DNA of 64,000 bases from Euclidia mi (lineage: Eukaryota; Arthropoda; Insecta; Lepidoptera; Erebidae), in the NCBI GenBank assembly GCA_944739405.2, contig OX123190.2:65305805-65369804 (forward strand). The letters run 5' to 3'. The notes beneath the pieces were generated by a model, which saw nothing but the letters and a program-made list of their open reading frames with translations, was not told the origin of the DNA and ran no database searches. Made by a program: the position numbers and the translations under genes. Shown one piece after another: positions 44,259 through 53,300 of the stretch (positions are counted from its first letter, which is position 1; each line of letters opens with the position of its first letter).

Positions 44259-45140
44259 TTAGGAATCAGAGTAGTTAATTAGTTTTAAATCTTTAATGTG
44301 CCAACTGCCAATAGATTTACCCGACGAATCCGCTAATTCGTATACTAGTGGTGACTTTTTAGCAATAATAGTACACTTGGTAAACTTAGGAGCCAGTTTT
44401 TTGCCAAATGATTTGTCGTAGGTTCTTTTCCACACAGTACCCACGTTAAACCCAGCCGGTTTACGACGTAAGTTGTATGTGTGTGTATATAAAGTACCAT
44501 TGTTTTGAAGTTTACGTGCGACACAAGTATCACACGAAGATATAAACTTAATAATGTCAGCGTGCATACCAGGTCAATAATAACGCTGCGCTAAACGTTT
44601 ATACGTTTTAAAAATACCTAAATGACCCGCAGCGAGTTCCGAATGGTATTCTTTAATGGCGGTAGTTCTATCCGAGGTATGTAGGACCTCTTTCCAATCG
44701 AATACTTTACACAGTGTACATTTAGATACCATATATCTATACAATTTATCTTTCCTGATAGAATAATTAAGGAAAGATGTAGGTGAGTTTTTACAGCCAT
44801 TGTAGATTGTAGTATACCACTGATCCGAGGTTATAGTAGTCTCGTTATCAGTGTTAGTATCAGTAGCTGACATGGTAGCATTAACTTTATTAGGCAAGGA
44901 ATTACTACGAGAGTAATTATTAGATAAGGAAACAGAGTTAATATAGTTTGGTAACAATTTAAATCTTTTCCAGAAGTCAATACCTAAAATTAACGAACTA
45001 GTAACTTCTGGAATTAAGTACGCTTTTAAATAACAAGTTTTATTTTCAAGAGTGGTGGGTAGGTTGATATAGTCGATTGGTGTCAAACGATGACCACCCG
45101 CCGATCGAAAAAATATAGTAGGGTTGTCACACTTATTCAA
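44259..45140 (-). pseudogene. pol: Protease end, integrase finger and integrase tail (deleted pol)
   Basis: From 45140 leftwards: end of the aspartic protease (SSLILGIDFWKRF), a 50-residue unrelated linker where about 600 residues of reverse transcriptase and RNase H should be, then the integrase zinc finger (HSELAAGHLG ... SCDTC). A TGA at 44571-44573 interrupts it. After VARKLQNNG the sequence jumps straight to the integrase C-terminal domain (YNLRRKPAGFNVGTVWKRTY to DLKLINYSDS, stop at 44259). The DDE core is absent. Two separate internal deletions must have occurred. Confidence 0.8.
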
Positions 45141-45358
45141 AGGGTCACGGCAGAACCTGAGTCAAGCAACCCAGTAAGGTGTAGATTCTTAATGGTTACA
45201 TTAACATAGGGTCGAAAATCAGTATTAGGTTTTTGATCACGGATCGCAGCCACAGAATAACTGGAAAAGTACACTTTTAGAGTGTTCAGCCAATTTTTCC
45301 AGTCTTCTTTGTCAACATATTTAGGTTTAGAAGATGTACAAACGGTAGGGTTTTTCAT
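45137..45358 (-). pseudogene. pro: Protease start (pro) of the gypsy-like element
   Basis: Its ATG overlaps the gag stop as ATGA at 45355-45358, putting it in the -1 frame as in many gag/pol junctions. It contains LTGLLDSGSAVTL, the catalytic D-S-G of a retroviral-type aspartic protease, and then ends at a TGA (45137-45139). The rest of the protease continues in another frame from 45140 leftwards, so a small frameshift with loss of a few residues has inactivated it. Confidence 0.75.
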
Positions 45359-46788
45359 CTTATTTGACGAACTACGATCCGAGTAAATAAGTTTTTTGAA
45401 AAAGATTTATTTTTACAGTTAGGACAATTTACGAACGTGACATCCCTAAGGCCACACTTAAAACATATCGGATAATGTTCTCGCTTGCACGTCCCTAGTG
45501 AGTGATCAGTTGAACGACATCGCGGGCAAAACACACACCTCTTATTAGTTATTTTTGTAGGAACAGCTGATTTAGATATCATGTTAACATTATAGTGTTG
45601 TAGGTTAGGCACAGGTGTATCGTTCGGTTCGACTTTCATAGATGCGACAGAAGCGTAGTTTTTTAGTTTAGACGGTTTATAGTACTGTGAATTATTATAG
45701 TGACCGTGCGTGTCCTTTTTATATATGTAAGCTAAATCAGGTGCTACTGTGTTAGACGTAGGGTAACTAGGTTCGTGAAATTGTGCACTTAAACACTGAA
45801 ACCTCTCATAGTTTAGACATAGTGTTCTTAGAGTGTCTACAGTGTCTATAGCCGTAGTACATGAAGCTAGTACTGTAGAATAACACGGTCTAATATTGTG
45901 AAGCAATATATTTAGTTTTTCATGTTCGGTTAGTACCGTGTTCGGTGACAATCGCGCAAAAAGTAGGAACATAATTGATAAATAGATGATTATACCTTCA
46001 GTTTGCCCTTGAGTACGATTACAAATCTCGGCTAAAAGTTTATAATCATAGTCGTACGGAGTAAAATCAGCTGTGAGTTTACTAGCTAGTTCGTCCCATG
46101 TAGAAATGTAATTTTTAACACCGCGAAACCAGTGTAACGCATTACCAGTAAAAATTTCGGACGCGTAATCGAATAATCTATTGGCAGGTAGATTTCTAAC
46201 CGTCCTAAATTCCGTCACGCGTTGTAGAAATTCGCGAACGCAGCCTGTTCCGTCGAATTTGAGTTTCGATAGTTCGCCAACCCTCAAATGCTCACAGTGG
46301 ACAGTTACCGGAGTCGACGCTGCCTGTGCAGGGGTTGAATCCGTGCAAGTCATCGTGACTCCGACTTCCGCCGACGGAACATTCGAGTGTTTTATCTTAG
46401 ATAGCTCTGCCGACAGCATCCGAAAGCGTTCAGTCAGGTCGGATATTTTCTTGCCGTATTTAGGTTCGGATTTGTCTAATCTGCCCAATATGTGGTAGAC
46501 CTGGTTGTGCAAAGCCGTAGTTCGCTTAGCCAAGTTGTGGTCGTATAGCTCCTTAAGGGAAGAGATTCGCGAATCTAAATCGGCAACTGACAGGCTAGCT
46601 CCCTTGAAGTCGTCTGCTATGTCTGGGCCTGACTCTAGGATTTCGTCATTCGGAATCAGCTCGAGTAGTTTAGGTAGCTGCTTCCGTAAACCTAAAACAG
46701 AGGTAGCCAGCTCCTCTCCGCGAATAGCGACCTCGTAGGCCAATTCATTTTTATTAAGTAGAAAGTACTTAATGGGGTTAGTGCTCAT
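45355..46788 (-). CDS. gag: Gag of the gypsy-like element, about 477 aa
   Basis: Uninterrupted Gag. The N-terminal third is rich in charged and Leu residues (coiled-coil-like). A Ty3-type capsid domain lies in the middle (LRVGELSKLKFDGT, FTGNALHWFRGV, WDELASKLTADF, LAEICNRTQGQTEG). The C-terminal part has cysteine clusters (CVFCPRCRSTDHSLGTC and CFKCGLRDVTFVNCPNC), zinc-knuckle-like but not classical CCHC. I chose the Met at 46788 (MSTNPIKYFLL) because the 20 upstream residues in the longer frame (to 46848) look non-coding. Preservation of Gag amid a deleted pol suggests it was kept while the element moved. Confidence 0.82.
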   Translation of the reverse strand: MSTNPIKYFLLNKNELAYEVAIRGEELATSVLGLRKQLPKLLELIPNDEILESGPDIADDFKGASLSVADLDSRISSLKELYDHNLAKRTTALHNQVYHILGRLDKSEPKYGKKISDLTERFRMLSAELSKIKHSNVPSAEVGVTMTCTDSTPAQAASTPVTVHCEHLRVGELSKLKFDGTGCVREFLQRVTEFRTVRNLPANRLFDYASEIFTGNALHWFRGVKNYISTWDELASKLTADFTPYDYDYKLLAEICNRTQGQTEGIIIYLSIMFLLFARLSPNTVLTEHEKLNILLHNIRPCYSTVLASCTTAIDTVDTLRTLCLNYERFQCLSAQFHEPSYPTSNTVAPDLAYIYKKDTHGHYNNSQYYKPSKLKNYASVASMKVEPNDTPVPNLQHYNVNMISKSAVPTKITNKRCVFCPRCRSTDHSLGTCKREHYPICFKCGLRDVTFVNCPNCKNKSFSKNLFTRIVVRQIR

Positions 46789-46849
46789 GATGAAATGAAG
46801 TGTATGATAGGAAAAGAACGTAAGTATATTACAGCCCTCCGTGTGCAAT

Positions 46850-47150
46850 CGTTCTGCTTTACAAAGAAACTACGACGATTCGGTGTAAAAATGTAGACAA
46901 TAGATAAGTGACTTGCAAAAACAAAAAACGGTTGTTTCAAATTGCGAACAGTTACGTAGGGAATCGGTAGTTGTTTGAATTAGGCAATAGTAAGATAACA
47001 CATAATAGTTATACAAGAATAGAAATTAAAGATAGACAGCAAACACAGATATACACAAGTTAAATAGTACGTACCGGTTCGCTGATGTCTGCACCTCCTC
47101 GTTTACAAAGACTGTTCTCCTAAACAAGAAAAAACTGCAGTAATTGGAAG
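46850..47150 (-). other. 5' untranslated leader of the gypsy-like element
   Basis: Lies between the 5' LTR and gag. Near the LTR edge the minus strand reads CTTCCAATTACTGCAG, which is not an obvious tRNA complement, so the priming mechanism is unclear. Confidence 0.5.
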
Positions 47151-47934
47151 TCAGGTAGGATGTCGGGGTTCGAGAGAAACACTGCTAGGCTGAACAGGTT
47201 CTTTATTATGTCTCACTACCGCTTACATACAGTATGACCGAACCAGGTAAGCACTGGCCTGAGGCTGGAGTGTAGACTCCTGCTGCTCTCCGACGCTCGC
47301 AGGGTAGCTGCTCGTAGGGTCGCCGATGAGCTGGCCAAGGTGCGCTGCGCAGGCAGCTCTGTGGTCGAGGTTCAGGCTGAGCAGGCTCTCAGGCGGTGCA
47401 GCCGATGTGGGCCGAGCGGTCAGGCTCAGGCGTCCCTGGCCTGGCTGTAGGAGCTCGTAGGCAGGAACGGAGGCTTGGGTGGCAGCTGGCTAGTAGCGGC
47501 ACGGCGCCAGCAGCTCGTGGCTTGTAGCCCGTAGGAAGAACGTAGCCCGTAGGAAGAACTGGAAACAGCATAGAGAATACACAACAACCGGTCAGGAAGA
47601 GGCGGTCCCTAGATCGGCTGTTATGCTTAGGAGACACAGATACTACAGACAGAACGTATAGGCACACAGACAACTAGAATATGCTTACCCCCAGCGGGAC
47701 AGAGAAGTAGGATAGTAATAATAGTAGTAATAGTCACTACAACCATCAGCGAGACGGTGTGTAGGGCAAGTGCTCGACTTAGATCGCGCACCCATCTTAT
47801 ATAGGTATAGGCCTATGACTCACAACTGCCTTTGGCTGGTGAACATGACCATATTAGGTAATATTGCGAACGGCTAAGCTGGCGTTAAGCGCCTGCGAGA
47901 TATTATAACGCAATACGTGTAGTATTACGTTACA
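47151..47934 (-). repeat. 5' LTR of the gypsy-like element (784 bp)
   Basis: Same sequence as 43307-44110 with two instead of three 18-bp units (47524-47559). Roughly 1-1.5 percent substitution from the other LTR by eye, implying a fairly recent insertion compared with the host LINE. Confidence 0.9.
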
Positions 47935-49758
47935 AGGTAGAAGAAGAGAATTAGCAAGCGCAATCTTAGTGGCAGTCGGCAGAAAGTTTCGCAGTCTTCG
48001 CAACGTCCCAGCCGCAGAAAAAAATTTTCTACTGGTCTCCCTAATTTGGGGGCCCCAGGATAACGTTGTATCAATGTAAACTCCTAAATTTTTTACGCTA
48101 TCGCTTATGGGTAAAGGAATACCATTAAAATTAATTTGGGGCAAATAAGTCCGGTCAACACGCGCAAGCAACCTGGGAATACCGACAGCAATAATTTGCG
48201 CTTTCGTAGGGTTGATTTGGAGACCAAATCTGAGGCTCCATGCAGCTATACGATCTAAATCCGAATTGATGATACTAATTGCTTCAGACAACTCATGTTC
48301 AGGAGCTTGGGTGTAAATTTTACAGATCATCTGCATAAAGGTGGTAGGATGACTGAAGTTGATAAGAGATAGAATTTATAAAAATTGAGAAAAGTAAGGG
48401 AGATAGAACGCCACCCTGTGGAACGCCGACTGTAGACATACACCAAGAAGACAAAGAGTCTTCAATCCGTATACGCTGTCGACGACCTAACAGGTAACTG
48501 TGAAACCAATCAATCACTGGTGGAGATATGTTAATAGAGCGCAATATGCCAAGCAGAATATGGAAGTCAAATGTATTGAAGGAATTACTAAAATCTAGTA
48601 GGCAGAGAACAGTCAAGTTGCCATTTTCCATACCGAGCCTGATGTCGTCGGTAATTTTGATCAGTGCCGTAACCGTGCTGTGACCTGGACGGAAACCCGA
48701 GTGGAGTGGATTGAAAAGAAGGTTTTAATTGAGGAATGCGGTAAGTTGGGCATGGACAAGACGTTCGAGTACTTTAGAAAGGAATGGTAGGACGGAGATT
48801 GGGCGGTATTCAGAAAAGGAAGACGGATTGGGTTTTTTAGGTAAAGGAATAATTTGGGCGTCTTTCCATAGGGTGGGAAAAACGCCCCCAGATAAGGAAT
48901 AATTAAAAATATGACTTGATGATTTCATCTAATATGGGAAGGATCATTTTCCGACTGATACAATCATTACCGACTGCGTTAGATACAATGGATAATACGC
49001 TCTTTTTAACATCACACTCAGATAGTTGATTAAAAATGAAAGGAGGATAATGTGGGGTTGGAAGCAATGAAAGATCATGCAAAGTGTCAGCTTTGGTTGT
49101 CTGATCAAATTTAGACGAAGTAGTGAAATGACGATTTAGTGAAATAATATCTATTTTATCAGAAACGAGGTGATGAGAAGATTTACCAACTCCCAAAGTT
49201 TTAAGAAATTTCCAGACCTTAGCTGGATCTTCATTCTCAACGGAGCTATGGATGTATTGGCGTTGTGCTTTCCTACACACCTTTTTACAGTGATTTCTGA
49301 TAGCAATGTAGTTGTCCCAGTTGCTAGAAGTAGGTCGACATTTGAATTTAGTTTTAGCTATCGCTTTCTTAGACAGCAGAACTTTAATTTCAGCTGTTAG
49401 CCAAGGTGATGGTAGTTGTCTGACTCTAATCGCACGGACTGCTGCATGGACGTCGTAAAGGCGAATAATAGCATTATTGAATAATTCAACTTTCTCGTCA
49501 ATGGTCTCTGCGCTCAGTAAAGGACTCCAGTCGATCATATTTGCATCTGTACAAAGATTTTCTACATTCATGCCACCAAAATTACGTTGCAGAAGAATTT
49601 TTGTTTTTGTCTTAGAAAGACGAAGTTTATAGGAGAGAAAGATAAGGTCATGGTATGAAAAAGCATCAGCTGGAAGCTGCCCGTGCTTGGCGACAAGAGA
49701 AGGTGAGGAGACAAACGTGAGGTCAAGAAGAGAAGGAGTAGAATTTGGAAAATTATGT
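47935..49758 (-). pseudogene. LINE-C ORF2 central part: endonuclease end and reverse transcriptase
   Basis: The first frame (49758 to 48903) covers the end of the endonuclease and the linker (LSYKLRLSKTKTKILLQRNF, SDCDV-like domain ends). Then 48928-48725 has LWKDAQIIPLPKKPNP and YRPISVLPFLSKVLE, with a TAA after AFLN. 48631-48320 has LLDFSNSFNTFD, VGVPQGGVLSPLLFSIFINS and LYADD, the catalytic site (about 48327-48341). A frameshift just after YADD moves to the frame ending at 47935 (NPTKAQIIAVG, KNLGVYIDTTLSWGPQI). The clade is not fixed from sight; ORF1 is L1-like. Confidence 0.83.
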
Positions 49759-50014
49759 TGTCTGAAGACAGCGCCATCTAGTGACCGAACGATGCACTAA
49801 ATGGCTTGTTATGAGGTGTGCGCCGGCGGCACCGTAGGTACTTACCTAATTTAAAGACACTGCGTCAGATGTCGCTAGAGTCAAAGTTACCAGTAAGTAA
49901 TTAAAGGATTTTGTATCTGTAGGTTCGCCAACGTCCATATCATATCGAATTACACGAGGACACAGTCAACATCGCATTTTATTTTTCCGCCCGTTCCATC
50001 CCGGCATTGTAACA
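49759..50014 (+). repeat. 5' LTR of the BEL/Pao element
   Basis: 256 bases, TGTCTGAAGACAGCG ... CCCGGCATTGTAACA. I see no difference from the 3' copy. Confidence 0.95.
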
Positions 50015-50018
50015 GTTT

Positions 50019-50036
50019 TGGTGACCCCGACGTGAT
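50019..50036 (+). other. BEL/Pao primer-binding site
   Basis: TGGTGACCCCGACGTGAT, four bases after the LTR end. It starts with TGG, complementary to a tRNA CCA end, and GGTGACCCCGACGTG is the usual form in insect BEL/Pao elements. I did not identify the tRNA. Confidence 0.8.
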
Positions 50037-50317
50037 CTTGTCTCCCGGTATCGTGGAAGTCAATCGCGAATACCTAGCGTTAACTGGCATACGTTCGCGA
50101 ATCTGCATCGTGGAGCGGAACAAGAAATACTTACCCGGAAAGGTGGTGCACGTGGCGGAATCCACCTCAAGAAGAATACCGACCGGTCAAGTAAGTGGTG
50201 TTGGCAATCCTATCATTCTATCCTAATCCTATTCGATATCCCTGCAGGCATCTATAGGTATTCAATTTTCAAACAACCAAACGAGAACCGAATACTTAAC
50301 CTCAACCGTAACCCAAG

Positions 50318-53300
50318 ATGGCCGAACAAAAATCGGAAACCAAGTTGGAATCCGCGGATTTACAAACCTTAAAGAGAAGGCGAGGAATTTTTAAAGGCAA
50401 GGTAACATTATTTCGTAAATACCTAAATTCTTTAACCGATGATCAGCCGTCTGCCGATCAATTAGTAGAATTAAAGTTACGAACGGAACGAATAAAGTTA
50501 GTTTTTAACGATTACGAATTGTGTCAGGACAGTATAGAAACTGTATGCTCAGACTATGAGGTGCAGTTACAAGAACGAGAGAGTTTTGAGACATGCTATT
50601 ACGAGGCGGTCTCCTTAGCGATGAGTTATCTTCCGGAAGACGAAAGGTCTCCGGAGTTGTGCACATCCACTAGTACAGCTATAGAGTCAAAACCGGATAA
50701 TCATGACAATATTAAATATCCAGACATAATTCTACCCACCTATGACGGGACTATAACACAATGGATTGAGTTTCGAGAAACGTTTGATGCTATAATAAAT
50801 CAAAGTAGTTTAAAATCGATTCAAAAATATAAATACTTGCGTACTTGTTTAAAGGACAGCGCACTTGAGGTAATTGCGTCATTAGAATTTAACGAGAGTA
50901 GTTACGAGTTAGCCTGGAAGTTGTTATGTGAAAGATATAACAACCCCCGAATAATTATATATAATCACTTAACCTTACTGTTTGATATTGAGCCAATACC
51001 CGCGACAGCGACTGCTTTGCGGAGCTTAATAGATAATATTTCTAAACATTTAAGAACTATAAATTCGTTAAATGTTAGTGTGGAAAACTGGGATGTATTA
51101 GTCATATTCTTTTTGGCCTCCAAGCTCGACCCTTCTATTCAACGAAAATGGGAGGAAAAAATCGGCTCAAAGGATTTACCTACTTTACAGGACTTCAAAA
51201 CATTCCTACGAATGCGTGCCGATCTGCTGGACACATTGAAAGGACCTGCACACCAAAGTCAATCGAACAATAACAAGCAAATGGCTACAAGGAAGGCATT
51301 TTTGACCACGACGGCTCCACCATCCCAACCGAAATCTAAAGGTAACCCAATTCGATGCCCTAATTGTAACGAAGGTCATTTTATTAGTTTGTGTCCTAAA
51401 TTTTTAGCACTTAACCTAGAAGCACGAACTCGTCTCATAAAAAGGTTAAGGTTATGTTTTAATTGTTTTCGGTCTAACCATGCTATTCAAAATTGTCAAG
51501 CCAGTCGGTGTCGAACTTGTAAGGGAAAACATCACTCATTACTGCACAACCCGGCATTCACACGTCACACTCACACTACCGAATCGGATCAAACCGTTAC
51601 AAACCAACCGAATACTCCTACATCTACTTTATGTCATTGTCAATTGCAACCGGGTCCAGGGATACCAAATATTCAATCAACTGTTGCTTCATTCGCACAA
51701 GCAAATCGCAAGCAAGTCACTCATAACCCAGTCGTCCTATCAACGGCGTCAGTTTACATAAACAATAACGATAATCAACGAATAAAATTAAAGGCACTTT
51801 TAGACTCGGGATCGCAGTCAAACTTCATAACACATAGAGCGTACGAAATGCTTAGAGTACCTAAACAAAATATTAAGTTGGAAGTGCGTGGTTTCAATGA
51901 CAATATAACTAATGTGAATAATTTTTGTAACCTAACGATTTATTCAAGGGACAATACGTACTCGGCCGACATGATCTGTTACATAGTACCGAACCTTTGT
52001 AAACTGCCACAAATAGATAACTTAGAGAGCATTTCTATACCGAAAAAATACCTATTAGCCGACGAGAACTATTCTATGGCCGGCGAGATAGATATGATCA
52101 TAGGCGCTGAACAATTTTATCAATTATTATGTATAGGGCAACATAGGTTAGGCAAGGGACTACCTATTTTACAAAAAACGCGATTGGGTTGGGTCATTTC
52201 GGGCCCAGTGCCAATGTGTCACCCTACTAATAGCACGACGCGATGTAACTTAGTAGTAACCGAGGGTAGTTTATTATCAAGCTTTCACATGGGGGAGGAA
52301 CGGGAACTATCAGATGATGATACAAACCAGTGTGAGGAAATCTTTCGTACACACTCACGGACAGCTGATGGTAGTTTTGTCGTAACCATTCCCCTTAAGG
52401 AGAACCCAACTTCATTGGGAAATTCACGACATATTGCATACAAAAGATTAAAAAATTTAGAACAAAGGTTTCATCGAAATACAGATTTTAAACAAAGTTA
52501 TATAAATATGATGCGTGAGTTCGAGCAGGCGGGCCACATGACGAAGTTACAAACCCCTCCAGATGGCCCGTGCGTTTACCTTCCCCACCATGCCGTAGTA
52601 AATTATGAAAAGGTAACCACACCGGTAAGAGTAGTGTACGATGCATCATGTCAAACCGACAACGGATTGTCCTTGAATGACATACAATATAAAGGTAGTA
52701 TAGCCCAAGACGAGTTGTTTAATTTATTAATACGATTTAGAGTCCACACGTTTGTAGTTTGCGCCGAAATAAAATCGATGTATACGATGATTCATATTAA
52801 TCCTAATCAGCGAAAATTGCAATGTATCTTATGGCGAGAAAACCCGAATCAACCAATTAGTACCTATACACTTAATACGTTAAGTTTTGGTTTAAAAAGC
52901 GCGCCGCACTTAGCAACGCGTTGTTTACGACAACTAGCGCTGGAAAACATGTCGCGGTACCCTGACGCAGCGGCCGCTATTATGACCGGCTTTTATATTG
53001 ATGATCTCAGCTACACCGGCGAAGACGAACACAAAATGGGAACCACTGTAAAACAATTAGATAAAATATTACAGGGAGCCAACTTTCACCTACGTAAATG
53101 GAGGTCAAACTCACCGATAATACTAAACGCAATTAGTACTATAGACAATCACCCATCCCAGTCGCAAATGACCTTTGGGGATGGCTCGAGTAAGGTCTTA
53201 GGCCTTGCATGGTGTCAGTTAACCGATAATTTAAAGTTTCAATTAAAACCGCATCAATTAACTAACCCGTTAACAAAACGGAAAGCCTTATCTATTTTAT

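Larger units (their letters stand above)
43307..47934 (-). mobile_element. Gag-only non-autonomous Ty3/gypsy-like LTR element
   Basis: Two direct LTRs (43307-44110 and 47151-47934) bound a 3.04-kb interior that reads on the minus strand: a long Gag, a partial aspartic protease, the integrase HHCC finger and the integrase C-terminal tail. Reverse transcriptase, RNase H and the DDE core are missing. A purine-rich AGAGCGGGGTAT (44111-44122, minus strand) sits directly before the 3' LTR as a polypurine tract should. AGGTAG occurs at both outer edges (43309-43314, 47935-47940), but the left one lies inside the shared LTR sequence, so the target duplication is uncertain. No clear primer-binding site was found. 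Confidence 0.85.

Noticed and set aside
50032..50226. 64-codon frame upstream of the BEL/Pao polyprotein
   Set aside because: Begins inside the primer-binding region and lies in the leader; no domain. A small leader ORF is possible but unsupported.
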